From: Patescibacteria group bacterium
GTDB taxonomy: Bacteria; Patescibacteriota; Minisyncoccia; Phycocordibacterales; UBA12088
Reading direction: 5' to 3'
DNA: 36,149 nucleotides
NCBI GenBank assembly: GCA_015491245.1
Contig: WFWH01000047.1
Span: 1 to 36,149 of the forward strand
Shown here: positions 21,909-29,850 of the stretch, piece by piece
Numbering within the stretch: the stretch's first letter is position 1
Layout: each line of letters begins with the position of its first letter
Translations under genes and position numbers: made by a program
Notes under the pieces: generated by a model
The model's input: the letters and a program-made list of their open reading frames with translations, nothing else
What the model was told of the DNA's origin: nothing
Database searches by the model: none

Positions 21909-23312
21909 CTACCCGGATGTAGTGGCGTCAAAGCCGCCCTCGCGCATGCACAGCTGCGTGGGCTTGCCGCGCAGGCGCGTTTCCAAATAGACGTCCTGTC
22001 CCCAGAGCGCGCGCAGGTAGCCCAGGGTCTTCTCGGCGTGGGTCATTTCCAGATCACGCCCGTCGTGCTCGTGGCGCAGGTAGAGGGCGCGCCGTCCCTG
22101 ATGATCGGCATCGAGGATGCGGATCACCGGAAGGGTTCCGGTACCCACCTGGCGCAGCAGCTGCGCTTTCACCTCCCTCCAGTTTTCCTCGTCGGACACC
22201 TGGGTGACGACGCAATACTCGCCGCGCGGCTTCCATGCAAAGAGGTCCAGCTCCCCCATAAGTTCCTTGGTGAGGAACCGGCGCAGGAAGGCAACGTCGC
22301 GGTCGCTCTCGCGCACCGAAAAGAGCTTCTCGCGCGCTTCGGCGCTACCCTCGCCGCCGAAGCGCCGCTCAATGTCCCGCCAGACTAGGAAGCCGATGTG
22401 GTAGGGATTGAGGCCTCCGGGCTGCGGGCAGATCACCTGGTTGTGGCGCACCAGGAACTCGAGATGGAGGGCCTCGGGGAGCTCGAGGGCGTGCATGATG
22501 CGATGGTGCCAGAAACTGGCCCAACCCTCGTTCATGATCTTGGTTTCCATCTGCGGGATGAAGTAGCGCGCCTCCTCGTCAACAATGGTCAGGAGGTCGC
22601 GCTGCCACTCCGCGAGATGGCGGTTGTGGTCGCGGATGAAGAGCAGGATGTCCTCCTCGGGCTCGAGGGGAACGCGCCGCAGCTCCGGCTCCGCCACCTC
22701 CTGCGGCGGGTGCAGATGGGCGAAGGGGTCGGGCCGCGGCGTCGCCCGCTCAAGGGCCGCCGCCCGCTGCTCCTCCTCCGAGGGCTTGCGGATGGCGATG
22801 TTGCGGCGCCGGTTGAACGAGAGCGCATGGGCGGCATCCAGGAATTGCTCCACCGCCTCGGCGCCGATCGAGGGATCCTCGAGGTAGCGCCGCACCCGGT
22901 CGGCGCGGGCCTTGAACGCCGCGAGGGTCTCCTTCGCGTTCGTCGCGCTCGTGAAGGTGAAATTGTTCTTGAAGAAGTCATTGTGCCCGTAGACGTGGGC
23001 GATGGTCAGCACCTGGAGGCAGAGGCTGTTGTCCCGCATGAGGTAGGCGAGACAGGGGTCCGAGTTGATCACCATCTCGTAGGGCAGGCCCTGGACCCCG
23101 TAATCGTACATGGTCTTGATCTGCTCGAACGCCTTGCCAAAGCTCCAGTGGGGATAGTGCGAGGGCATGCCGTGGTAGGCCATGTAGCCGAGCATTGCCT
23201 CCTGGTCGCAGATCTCGAACTCCTGTTCGTAGCAGTCGAGGCCGAACTCTGCAACCTTCTCGCGGATGCGCGCGTCCCAGTACTCGAGCTCGCGCATGCT
23301 CCAGCTGCTCAT
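21909..23312 (-). CDS. SpoVR-family protein
   Basis: A 467-residue SpoVR/YcgB family protein. Recognisable stretches include YEQEFEICDQEAMLGYMAYH near the start, GLPYEMVINSDPCLAYLMRDN, GHNDFFKNNFTF, FIRDHNRHLAEWQRDLL, NEGWASFWHHRIMHAL, and GGLNPYHIGFLVWRDIE. The family takes part in spore cortex formation in Bacillus but occurs widely in non-spore-formers, where it accompanies the kinase PrkA and the VWA protein YeaH in stress and stationary-phase responses. GGAGGAG directly before ATG 23312 fixes the start. It follows yeaH by about 110 bases on the same strand. Codon use favours GAG, ATC and TAC and differs from housekeeping genes to the right. No regulatory site of its own is visible beyond the ribosome binding site. 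Confidence 0.95.
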   Translation of the reverse strand: MSSWSMRELEYWDARIREKVAEFGLDCYEQEFEICDQEAMLGYMAYHGMPSHYPHWSFGKAFEQIKTMYDYGVQGLPYEMVINSDPCLAYLMRDNSLCLQVLTIAHVYGHNDFFKNNFTFTSATNAKETLAAFKARADRVRRYLEDPSIGAEAVEQFLDAAHALSFNRRRNIAIRKPSEEEQRAAALERATPRPDPFAHLHPPQEVAEPELRRVPLEPEEDILLFIRDHNRHLAEWQRDLLTIVDEEARYFIPQMETKIMNEGWASFWHHRIMHALELPEALHLEFLVRHNQVICPQPGGLNPYHIGFLVWRDIERRFGGEGSAEAREKLFSVRESDRDVAFLRRFLTKELMGELDLFAWKPRGEYCVVTQVSDEENWREVKAQLLRQVGTGTLPVIRILDADHQGRRALYLRHEHDGRDLEMTHAEKTLGYLRALWGQDVYLETRLRGKPTQLCMREGGFDATTSG

Positions 23313-23421
23313 GATCTCCTCCTTTTTTGTGTCCACCCCCCAACGTACTCTTTTTTTGCAAAGGTGCAAGAAAATACCGGCGCACCGCGCCGGTAATATG
23401 TTCAAAGTGAGATGGGTGCCC

Positions 23422-24624
23422 TTATCCGGCCACCGCCTGCTCTCCGGCCCGATCTTTTGCCATGAAGGCGCGGAAGGCGGGCCAAACATCTTCGCGCCCC
23501 CTAATCTGCACCGCATGGAAATGCTCGGCCTCCAACTGCTGGCTGAACATTTCCAAGAGGGACCCCTCAAAGAAGGGGGATCCCTCTGGCTTGATTTCGC
23601 CATAGCCGAAGAGGTTGCACACTTCGCACAGCTCCGCCGCGGCACGCAGCGCCTCGGCGTTGTCGGACTGGAAGTTATCGCCGTCCGAGCAGTGGAAGGC
23701 GTAGATGTTCCAGAGCTCGGGGTGATAGCGGCCGTGAATGATCTCAAGCGCCTTCTTGTAGCCCGAGGAGATGAGCGTGCCGCCGGATTCGCCCTTGTGG
23801 AAGAACTCTTCCTCGGTGACCTCCTTCGCCTGGGTGTGGTGGGCGATGAACACCACCTGCACGTGGTCGTAGCGCACGCGCACGAACTGATAGAGGAGGA
23901 AGAAGAAGCTCCGCGCGAGGTACTTCTTCATCTGGTCCATGGAGCCCGAGGTGTCCATGATGCAGATGACGACCGCATTGCTCTCCTCGCGCAGATCTGG
24001 TTTGAGGCGGCGGTAGACGAGATCGCGTTTGTGGAAGGGGAAACGCTCCTCGCCCTCGGCTGGCGACGATGCATCTTCACCGGCGGCACCGACCGCAACC
24101 TTGCGGCGCATGCGTGCGCGCACCGTGCGCCTGCGGTCGAGATGCACGCGCACGCCCTGCCGGCGGTAGCCCTTGCGCTTGGCGATCCGCTCGCTCGGCA
24201 CCTCGCGCAGGAACTTGCGCTCCATGTCGGGCAGTGCGAGATCCTCAAACATGATGTCCACGAGCTCGTCGAGGGAGATCTCGGTCTCGTAGTAGTCCTC
24301 CCCCGGCGCGTTGCCCGCCTTGCCCGGCCCCGCCTGCCCGCGGCGCCCGCGTCGGCCGACGACCTGGCCCGGCTTGGTGTCACCCTTGCCGGTCCCCACG
24401 CCGCCCGCGCCTTTGCCGTAGACGAAGCGGTATTCCCGCACGCCGCGGATCGGCACCTTGATGATGCGGTCCCGGGCGCGGCCGATGATGCTCTCCTCGG
24501 CGATGATGTCGGCGATGTTCTCGCGCAGTGCGCGGCGCAGCTTCTCGCGATGCCGCGTGCGGTCGCCAGCGCTCCGGTCGGAGCGCAGGGCGTCGCTCTC
24601 GGAATAGGGACGGAACACCGTCAT
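23422..24624 (-). CDS. YeaH/DUF444-family VWA protein
   Basis: A 400-residue protein of the YeaH (DUF444) family, close to the E. coli length of about 430. The N-terminal part is basic and Gly/Arg-rich (around residues 70-105), and a von Willebrand A domain follows with the MIDAS metal site D224-T-S-G-S-M229 in VVICIMDTSGSMDQ. Other family stretches are YQFVRVRYDHVQVVFIAHHT, EEFFHKGESGGTLISSGYKK and YGEIKPEGSP. YeaH forms a functional pair with PrkA (YeaG) in E. coli nitrogen-starvation and stress responses. AGGAGG just upstream of the ATG gives a strong start. It lies between prkA and spoVR, all on the minus strand; a hairpin with a T run separates it from prkA, so it may have its own promoter or depend on read-through. 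Confidence 0.95.
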   Translation of the reverse strand: MTVFRPYSESDALRSDRSAGDRTRHREKLRRALRENIADIIAEESIIGRARDRIIKVPIRGVREYRFVYGKGAGGVGTGKGDTKPGQVVGRRGRRGQAGPGKAGNAPGEDYYETEISLDELVDIMFEDLALPDMERKFLREVPSERIAKRKGYRRQGVRVHLDRRRTVRARMRRKVAVGAAGEDASSPAEGEERFPFHKRDLVYRRLKPDLREESNAVVICIMDTSGSMDQMKKYLARSFFFLLYQFVRVRYDHVQVVFIAHHTQAKEVTEEEFFHKGESGGTLISSGYKKALEIIHGRYHPELWNIYAFHCSDGDNFQSDNAEALRAAAELCEVCNLFGYGEIKPEGSPFFEGSLLEMFSQQLEAEHFHAVQIRGREDVWPAFRAFMAKDRAGEQAVAG

Positions 24625-24712
24625 TTCCCACCTCCTTTCTTTCGCGTGCTACATTGCTTCCCTGCGCCAACGTAGCGGATTTTTACGGAAATGTAAACGC
24701 CGCCGCGCGCCA

Positions 24713-24740
24713 AAGAAAAAGCCCGAACGCGTGTTCGGGC
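24713..24740 (-). terminator. Intrinsic terminator between prkA and yeaH
   Basis: GCCCGAAC (24721-24728) pairs with GTTCGGGC (24733-24740) around a 4-base loop. On the minus strand it is followed by TTTTTCTTT, a full factor-independent terminator. It would end the prkA transcript before yeaH. Confidence 0.75.
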
Positions 24741-24759
24741 AAATTTGCGTTCGCGCCCC

Positions 24760-24867
24760 CTACTTCTTCCGCGGAATCTTTTTCTGCGGCGGAGAGTGGC
24801 GCGAAGAGGAAGTGCGCTGCAGAAGGCGCAATGTGTACGCCTTCGCAACCCTTGACGCCACCATCAT
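24760..24867 (-). CDS. Proposed 35-residue basic peptide coupled to prkA
   Basis: An open frame of 36 codons begins at ATG 24867, which overlaps the prkA stop codon by one base in a TGATG arrangement, and ends at TAG 24762-24760. GGAGGG in the last prkA codons is a strong Shine-Dalgarno at proper distance. The product is short and basic (MMVASRVAKAYTLRLLQRTS, then a Ser/His/Pro/Lys-rich end). A terminator follows at once. Start-stop overlap with a good ribosome site is typical of a translated gene, and no family is recognised. The alternative is a chance frame, since the last codons of prkA would contain GGAGGG in any case (W-R-D). Confidence 0.4.
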   Translation of the reverse strand: MMVASRVAKAYTLRLLQRTSSSRHSPPQKKIPRKK

Positions 24868-26786
24868 CAATCCCTCCACAGGTGGTTGGCGGCGTACTTG
24901 AGGATCGTGTCGATGCTCTCCTCGCTGTAGCCCTGCGCTAGCAGGTTCTCCACCATGGCATCGTACTTCTGGCGCTGCTCGGCGTCGCGGGTGCGTGCCT
25001 TGGTGATGATGCGGCTGATGTCCCGCACTGAATGCATGAGCTTCTTCTCGATCGCCTCCTTGAGCGGCTCGTAGGATTCGTAGGAGATCTTCTCACCGCG
25101 CCGGCTGGCCGACCAGAGATAGGCGATCACCTCCTGGCGGAAGCCCTCGGCGGCGGGGCCGATGACGGCGATCTGCTCCTCAATGGATTTGAGAAAGCTC
25201 TCATCCGGCTGCATCTCGTCGCCGGTCATCTGATCCTTGACCTTGCCGCGGGTGACGAAGGCCTCGGCGTGGTCGAGATAGTTGTGGAACAGGGTCTCCG
25301 CCTGGTCCTTGAAGGAGTAGACGAAGGCCTTGGTGATGTCCCGCTCCAGCATCTCGAGATAGGCCTTGTGCAGGGTATCGCGCAGGAATTCGAGGTACTG
25401 CTTCTTCACGTCATCGGCGAGGTCGGCCTCCTTCACCATCTGAATGAGGGCCTCGCGCACGTTGATAGGGTGGATCACGCCGCCGTGCTGGGTGAGCGCG
25501 GTGTCCAGCGCCTTCATGATGAAGCGGGTGGAGATGCCGAACATGCCCTCGCGCTTGGCGTCCTCCCAGAGCTCGTGGGCGGTGAGCTTCTTGGGCCGTC
25601 CCTTCTCCAGCACCTCCTCGCCGTTGTAGATCCGGAGCTTGGTCATCGGATCGCACTTCGGGGTCGGCTCCAGCCGCGACAGGATCGCGAACATGGAGGC
25701 GATCTCCAGAGTATGCGGCGCGATCTTGGCACCAAAGCGCGACCGCGCGAGGAACTTCCGGTAGATCTTCACCTCCTCGGAGAGGCGCAGGTTGTAGGGC
25801 ACCTTGACCACCACGATGCGGTCGAGGATGGCCTCGTTGGTGTGGTCGGCCTTGAATTTCTGCCACTCGGCCTCGTTGCTGTGGGCGATGATGCAGCAGT
25901 CGACATAGATGGTGCCGTGGCGGCCCGGCGCTGGCACGAACTTCTCCTGCGTCGCGGTGATCATGGTGTGCAAATACTCGGTCTCGTTCTTGAACACCTC
26001 GATGAACTCGACGAGACCGCGATTGCCGGCGTTGAAAGCGCCGTTGAGCTCCAAGACCCGCGGATCGCTTTCCGAGTAGCGGTCGAGCTTGGAGATGTCC
26101 TCGGAGCCGATCAGCACCGAGGTGTCCTGGTTGTTGGGATCGACCGGCGGCACCACGCCGATGCCGCGCCGGGCCCGGCTGCTGAAGGTCACCGTGTGCA
26201 CCGGGACCGCTTCGTACTTGCCCCCGTACTCCTGCGCAAGCCGCCAGCGGCACACCGGGCAGAGATCGCCCTCAATACGCACCCCCAGCATGTCCTCGAA
26301 GGCCGGGCGCAGATGGCGGGGGATGAGATGGAGCGGCTGCTCGCGCATCGGGCAGCCCTCGATGGCGTAGATCGGATCGAGCTCCTCGAGGCCGCGCTTG
26401 AGCCGCTCGGCGAGCGAGCTCTTGCCGGAGCCCACGGGCCCCATGAGATAGAGCACCTGCCGGCTCTCCTCGCCGCCCATGGCGGCCGAATGGAAGTAGC
26501 GGACGATCTTCTCAAGCGTGCGCTCCATGCCGAAGAACTCGTCCTTGAAGAAGCCGTAAGCCTTGACCGGACGGTCGCCGAACAGGCGCTGGGCGCGGGG
26601 ATCGGCATCCTTGTCGAGCTCGCCGACGCCCTTGGCGGCAATCATCTCGTAGACCCGCTTGTGGGCGAGGTCGGCGAGCCCGGGATCGGCTTTAACGAGC
26701 TCCAGGTACTCCAGAAACGTGCCGCGCCACTCTTTGCGCTGGCGCTCGCTGCGGTCCTGGGCGATCAGGGTCGCGAAGTCGTTCAT
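24867..26786 (-). CDS. prkA: PrkA-family serine protein kinase/AAA+ protein
   Basis: A 639-residue PrkA (YeaG) protein, almost the length of E. coli YeaG (644). N-terminal AAA+ domain: Walker A GPVGSGKSS at residues 116-124 and a Cys-containing region (GDLCPVCRWRLA) typical of the family; VDCCIIAHSNEAEWQKF and DRIVVVKVPYNLR lie in the arginine-finger region. The C-terminal kinase-like domain includes KDQMTGDEMQPDESFLKSIE and ends with SIDTILKYAANHLWRD. It phosphorylates or remodels protein targets under starvation together with YeaH and SpoVR. GGAGAAGGAT precedes ATG 26786. A promoter TTGACG-16-TACCTT lies about 60 bases upstream. It is the first gene of the cassette beside the tRNA-Leu repeats. 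Confidence 0.96.
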   Translation of the reverse strand: MNDFATLIAQDRSERQRKEWRGTFLEYLELVKADPGLADLAHKRVYEMIAAKGVGELDKDADPRAQRLFGDRPVKAYGFFKDEFFGMERTLEKIVRYFHSAAMGGEESRQVLYLMGPVGSGKSSLAERLKRGLEELDPIYAIEGCPMREQPLHLIPRHLRPAFEDMLGVRIEGDLCPVCRWRLAQEYGGKYEAVPVHTVTFSSRARRGIGVVPPVDPNNQDTSVLIGSEDISKLDRYSESDPRVLELNGAFNAGNRGLVEFIEVFKNETEYLHTMITATQEKFVPAPGRHGTIYVDCCIIAHSNEAEWQKFKADHTNEAILDRIVVVKVPYNLRLSEEVKIYRKFLARSRFGAKIAPHTLEIASMFAILSRLEPTPKCDPMTKLRIYNGEEVLEKGRPKKLTAHELWEDAKREGMFGISTRFIMKALDTALTQHGGVIHPINVREALIQMVKEADLADDVKKQYLEFLRDTLHKAYLEMLERDITKAFVYSFKDQAETLFHNYLDHAEAFVTRGKVKDQMTGDEMQPDESFLKSIEEQIAVIGPAAEGFRQEVIAYLWSASRRGEKISYESYEPLKEAIEKKLMHSVRDISRIITKARTRDAEQRQKYDAMVENLLAQGYSEESIDTILKYAANHLWRD

Positions 26787-26846
26787 ATCCTTCTCCTCTA
26801 AAGAACAAATGGACACCTCACCATGAGGCGCCCTTCCTGTGTCAGA

Positions 26847-26874
26847 AAGGTACGAAATTTCCCCGCGCCGTCAA
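26847..26874 (-). promoter_or_regulatory. Promoter of prkA
   Basis: Minus-strand TTGACG (26874-26869), 16 bases, TACCTT (26852-26847). The leader of about 55 bases contains a small hairpin CCTCA/TGAGG and the GGAGAAGG site. This -35 is nearer the general consensus than the TTGCGC/TTGTGC boxes of neighbouring native genes. Confidence 0.5.
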
Positions 26875-27000
26875 TCTTGTTTTTGCCGAGAAACCGTAAA
26901 TTCCCGCGTGTCAAGCGCACGCCCACCCATAGGAGTTCGGCGCGCGGAGAAAGTGGCGAACACGCCCACAGCCATTAGGCACCGCGCCGGCGGCGAATGG
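26875..27000. other. Intergenic stretch between prkA promoter and tandem repeat
   Basis: No gene or clear element is seen. Together with the prkA leader and the tandem repeat, this forms a gene-free gap of about 535 bases between prkA and tRNA-Leu. Confidence 0.5.
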
Positions 27001-27338
27001 CGCGCTGAGAACGTCGGGTGCAGCTCGCCGACAAGCACTCACTTCGCTCGTCTTGTATACCGGCTCCGCCGTTCAAGTCCTCTCCTGGGACATACACAAT
27101 AGTCGGCACACACGGTGTGTGTGCCTCCTTTGTGTTTTGTGTCCAGGAGAGGACTGTCCCGCTTTTTCTAAGCGCGCCGCGGCGCGCTAAGAACGCTGGA
27201 CGCGGCTCGCCGACAAGCACTCGCTTCGCTCGTCTTGTATACCGGCTCCGCCGTTCAAGTCCTCTCCTGGGACGTACACAATAGTCAGCACACACGGTGT
27301 GTGTGCCTCCTTTGTGTTTTGTGTCCAGGAGAGGACTT
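27001..27338. repeat. Tandem 182-base repeat carrying tRNA-Leu 3'-end copies
   Basis: Two units with a period of 182 bases (27001-27156 and 27183-27338) are about 93% identical by eye. Each contains, in order, a GACAAGCACTC..CGCTCGTCTTGT stem-loop, the plus-strand copy GTTCAAGTCCTCTCCTGG of the tRNA T loop and acceptor (27071 and 27253), the palindrome GCACACACGGTGTGTGTGC, and the reverse copy GTGTCCAGGAGAGGACT (27139 and 27321). In the second unit the reverse copy is the true 3' end of tRNA-Leu. Between the units lies a palindrome of CGCGCC/GGCGCG. The arrangement is like att duplications left by integration at a tRNA gene. Confidence 0.85.
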
Positions 27339-27405
27339 GAACCTCCACGGGGTTGCCCCCACTACCCCCTCAAGGTAGCGCGTCTACCAGTTCCGCCACC
27401 TGGAC
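27322..27405 (-). tRNA. tRNA-Leu (GAG)
   Basis: Minus-strand class II tRNA of 84 bases. Acceptor GTCCAGG/CCTGGAC with discriminator A, D arm GGCGGAACTGGTAGACGC, anticodon stem CTACC/GGTAG with loop TTGAGGG (anticodon GAG), long variable arm TGGGGGCAACCCCG, T arm GGAGGTTCAAGTCCTC. No encoded CCA. Its 3' end faces the prkA cassette and is repeated next door. Confidence 0.94.
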
Positions 27406-27447
27406 AACTGCTTTCAGTATGCCCGAGAACGCCGTAAGTGACAAGAT

Positions 27448-27472
27448 CACACGCGCCCCACAGGCGCGTGTG
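27448..27472 (-). terminator. Hairpin downstream of rplS
   Basis: CACACGCGCC pairs with GGCGCGTGTG (27448-27457 with 27463-27472), a 10-base stem with a 5-base loop. It lies 35 bases after the rplS stop and upstream of tRNA-Leu. It has no long T run, so its role as a terminator is likely but not certain. Confidence 0.45.
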
Positions 27473-27507
27473 CTGAGAGAAATTACACTTTATTTATAAT
27501 GTAAAAG

Positions 27508-28095
27508 TTATGCCGCTTTCTCTTCCTGCTTTTCTTGTGGCTCTGCGTCGGCAGCGCGCGCACTTTCCTTTTGCGGCTCTGGATCGCTTTGCGGCTCCGC
27601 AGTGTTTTTCTCCTCTTCCTTGCCTTGCGGTGCGGGTGCATCCTCTGCGGCAGGAGAGGTAGAGGATTCTTCCGCTGCAGGCACCGCTTCATCACCCGCT
27701 TCTGTTTCCTTCTCGGGTGCAACGAGATCGTCGGTAGACGTTCCCATCACGCGCGCGCCGCGCAGGGTGCGGCGAATCTCGCGTGCCACCTTTTCGCGAA
27801 TGTAGTAGAGCTTGGCGCGCCGCACTTTCGCGCGCTTTACAATCTCTATCTTTTCAATCATCGGGGAGTAGAGGGGGAAGGTCTTTTCTACCCCCACACC
27901 GCTTGCCGTGCGGCGCACGGTAAACGTGCCACCCGCCTCATTGCCGTGTTTGCGGTAGAGTACCATGCCCTCAAAGACCTGCAGGCGCGTTTTCCCCTTT
28001 TCCTGGATTTTCTGGTGCACGCGCACAATGTCACCCGCTTTAATGCCGAGATTTTTGCGTGCCGCCGTATCCACCGGCGAAATGACCGTTTCCAT
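27508..28095 (-). CDS. rplS: Ribosomal protein L19 with long acidic C-terminal tail
   Basis: Residues 1-113 are ribosomal protein bL19: [54 protein letters not shown] and [19 protein letters not shown] are all typical. L19 lies at the interface of the ribosomal subunits. The family is usually about 115 residues; here another 80 residues follow, made almost entirely of Glu, Ala, Pro, Ser, Asp and Gln (from [20 protein letters not shown] onward). Such tails occur on several CPR ribosomal proteins and are probably disordered. ATG 28095 is chosen because the domain starts there and a promoter TTGTGC-17-TACAGT ends nine bases upstream, giving a near-leaderless mRNA without a ribosome binding site. 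Confidence 0.94.
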   Translation of the reverse strand: METVISPVDTAARKNLGIKAGDIVRVHQKIQEKGKTRLQVFEGMVLYRKHGNEAGGTFTVRRTASGVGVEKTFPLYSPMIEKIEIVKRAKVRRAKLYYIREKVAREIRRTLRGARVMGTSTDDLVAPEKETEAGDEAVPAAEESSTSPAAEDAPAPQGKEEEKNTAEPQSDPEPQKESARAADAEPQEKQEEKAA

Positions 28096-28104
28096 AGCGC
28101 GAGT

Positions 28105-28133
28105 ACTGTAACACGAGTTTTTCACGCGCACAA
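28105..28133 (-). promoter_or_regulatory. Promoter of rplS
   Basis: Minus-strand TTGTGC (28133-28128), 17 bases, TACAGT (28110-28105). The start is expected about two bases before ATG 28095. Confidence 0.7.
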
Positions 28134-28276
28134 CCCTTCCTATCGCTCCACATCCCACATACGGGACACAGCTTTTGTCCCTCATCAAAGGTTGCCCTTT
28201 ATGAATGCACCAAGTACACGCAATACATTCCCACAAAGCGACCTTCGAGATTGCACCTGCCACAAGCTCGGTCTTT

Positions 28277-29050
28277 CTATTTAAATTCCGCTTCCGCCCT
28301 TTGCGCCGCTTCCACCGCCCGCACCGCGCGCGCCATGTCCTCGGGAAGGGGCGCCGCCACTTCTCTCTCTTCCCCCTTGCGCGTGCGGAACACCACGCGC
28401 GCGGCGTGGAGCGCCACGCGCGAGAGGCCGAGCGCCAAAGGGTGTTTGGGCGCATAGAGTGCGTCCCCCACAATGGGATGATGGAGCGCCTGCAAATGCA
28501 CGCGCAGTTGGTGCGTTCTCCCTGTTTCGGGTTCCAGCGCAACCACACTAAACCCCCCGCCGCGCGCGCACACGCGGTATCGCGTGCGCGCATCCCGCAC
28601 CTTCCCCTTCACCTTAGAAAATGCGCTCCAGCGCGGCGGCCCCTTGGAAGAGGCGCTGCGCCCTATGGGGCGCGCGATCACTCCCTCCTCTTCGTTCCAT
28701 TCCCCCCACACGACGGCGAGGTACTCTTTCTTCACCTGCCGCGCTTGGAATTGCGTTTTGAGATGTGCGTGCGCTTCGGCCGTTTTCGCAAGCAGCAACA
28801 CGCCGCTCGTATCCCTATCCAAACGGTGCACCACACCGGGGCGCGCAATCGGCGTGCCATCGTGCAAGAGGTGCGGCTCCCCCACCCGGGCCGCCTCAGG
28901 ATACCGCGCCACAAACCAATCGGATACGGTGTACGCCACACGCTTGCCGTCGGGGTGCACCAGCATGCCTGCGGGCTTGTCTACGGCGAGCACGTCTTCG
29001 TCCTCATACAGGACGGCAATATCGGCTCCGGATGATGCCGCAGTTTCCAT
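28277..29050 (-). CDS. RluA-family 23S rRNA pseudouridine synthase
   Basis: A 257-residue pseudouridine synthase of the RluA/RluC/RluD family, without an N-terminal S4 domain. The catalytic Asp is D78 in [19 protein letters not shown]. Other landmarks: [13 protein letters not shown] (21-33), [10 protein letters not shown], and [25 protein letters not shown], which binds the RNA and closes the active site. It converts uridines in ribosomal RNA to pseudouridine. The exact target position is not predictable. ATG 29050 is chosen because homology starts soon after and longer frames overlap uppS. It starts 19 bases after the uppS stop on the same strand, so it is in the uppS transcription unit. No ribosome binding site is visible. 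Confidence 0.93.
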   Translation of the reverse strand: METAASSGADIAVLYEDEDVLAVDKPAGMLVHPDGKRVAYTVSDWFVARYPEAARVGEPHLLHDGTPIARPGVVHRLDRDTSGVLLLAKTAEAHAHLKTQFQARQVKKEYLAVVWGEWNEEEGVIARPIGRSASSKGPPRWSAFSKVKGKVRDARTRYRVCARGGGFSVVALEPETGRTHQLRVHLQALHHPIVGDALYAPKHPLALGLSRVALHAARVVFRTRKGEEREVAAPLPEDMARAVRAVEAAQRAEAEFK

Positions 29051-29069
29051 AACCGAGTTGGCAGGCGAG

Positions 29070-29798
29070 TTATCGCCCGCGGCGGCGCTCACGCGCCGCG
29101 TACCATGTGAGGATTTCCTCAAATTCCTCGCACGAAAAATCCGGCCACAGCGTGTCGGAAAAATACAGTTCGCTGTAGACGCTGTCCCACGTGAGAAAAT
29201 TGGAGAGCCGCCGCTCACCGCCCGTGCGAATGATGAGATCGGGCTCGGGAATATCCGCCGTCCACAAGGCGCGGGAAAACTCCTCTTCGGTTACCTCTGT
29301 CTTTCCCTCGCGCGCAAGGCGCGCGGCGGCTTGCAGAATATCCGCCCTGCCGCCGTAGGAAATGGCGGGCGCCAGTATGAAATCCGTATGGCGCTTTGAT
29401 GCCTCTTCCAGCTGCGCGATCTTTTGCTGCGCCGCCTTTGACAGCCGCTCCCGCTGCCCGAGCACGATAATGCGCACCTTTTCTTTGGCAATCTCCTCCA
29501 TGTCGGTGAGGAGCGCCTCTTCCAGGAGGCGCATGAGGTACGCCACCTCTTCTTTACTGCGCCGCCAATTTTCGGTAGAGAACGCGTAGCACACCAGCGC
29601 GCCCACGCCGGCGTCACGCGCCCACTGTGCCACTTCTTTAAATACTTCGTACCCTTTGCGGTGCCCCTCCAGAGAATCAAGGCCGCGCTCGCGCGCCCAC
29701 CTGCGGTTGCCGTCCATGATAATGCCGATGCAGCGCGGCGCTGCTGCGCGGGCATCGCGCTGTGGTGCACTATCTTGATGTGGTGATCTGATGGTCAT
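29070..29798 (-). CDS. uppS: Isoprenyl transferase (undecaprenyl diphosphate synthase)
   Basis: A 242-residue cis-prenyltransferase, which builds the C55-type lipid carrier for peptidoglycan and surface polymers. The start motif is IGIIMDGNRRWARERGLDSL with catalytic D29. Following signatures are GHRKGYEVFKEVAQWARDAG, YAFSTENWRRSKEEV, and the C-terminal PEPDLIIRTGGERRLSNFL plus YSELYFSDTLWPDF, which bind the second substrate and Mg. All family blocks are present and the length is normal. It heads a unit with the pseudouridine synthase. ATG 29798 has no ribosome binding site; a weak A/T-rich -10-like TATTTA lies just upstream, so another leaderless start is possible. Confidence 0.96.
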   Translation of the reverse strand: MTIRSPHQDSAPQRDARAAAPRCIGIIMDGNRRWARERGLDSLEGHRKGYEVFKEVAQWARDAGVGALVCYAFSTENWRRSKEEVAYLMRLLEEALLTDMEEIAKEKVRIIVLGQRERLSKAAQQKIAQLEEASKRHTDFILAPAISYGGRADILQAAARLAREGKTEVTEEEFSRALWTADIPEPDLIIRTGGERRLSNFLTWDSVYSELYFSDTLWPDFSCEEFEEILTWYAARERRRGR

Positions 29799-29850
29799 TT
29801 GTAAATACGCGCATTACCCGCCGCGCCCGGACACACACACGCTTCCTAGG

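Noticed and set aside
25032-26801. A 589-codon plus-strand frame antisense to prkA
   Set aside because: It is the mirror of a strongly conserved gene with biased GC3 codons, a common artefact.
27060-27095. Complete second tRNA-Leu gene in the tandem repeat
   Set aside because: Only the T loop and acceptor 3' half are present; the matching 5' halves of the T stem, anticodon arm and D arm are missing.
27001-27338. CRISPR array
   Set aside because: There are only two long units of 182 bases with no short repeats and spacers and no cas genes.
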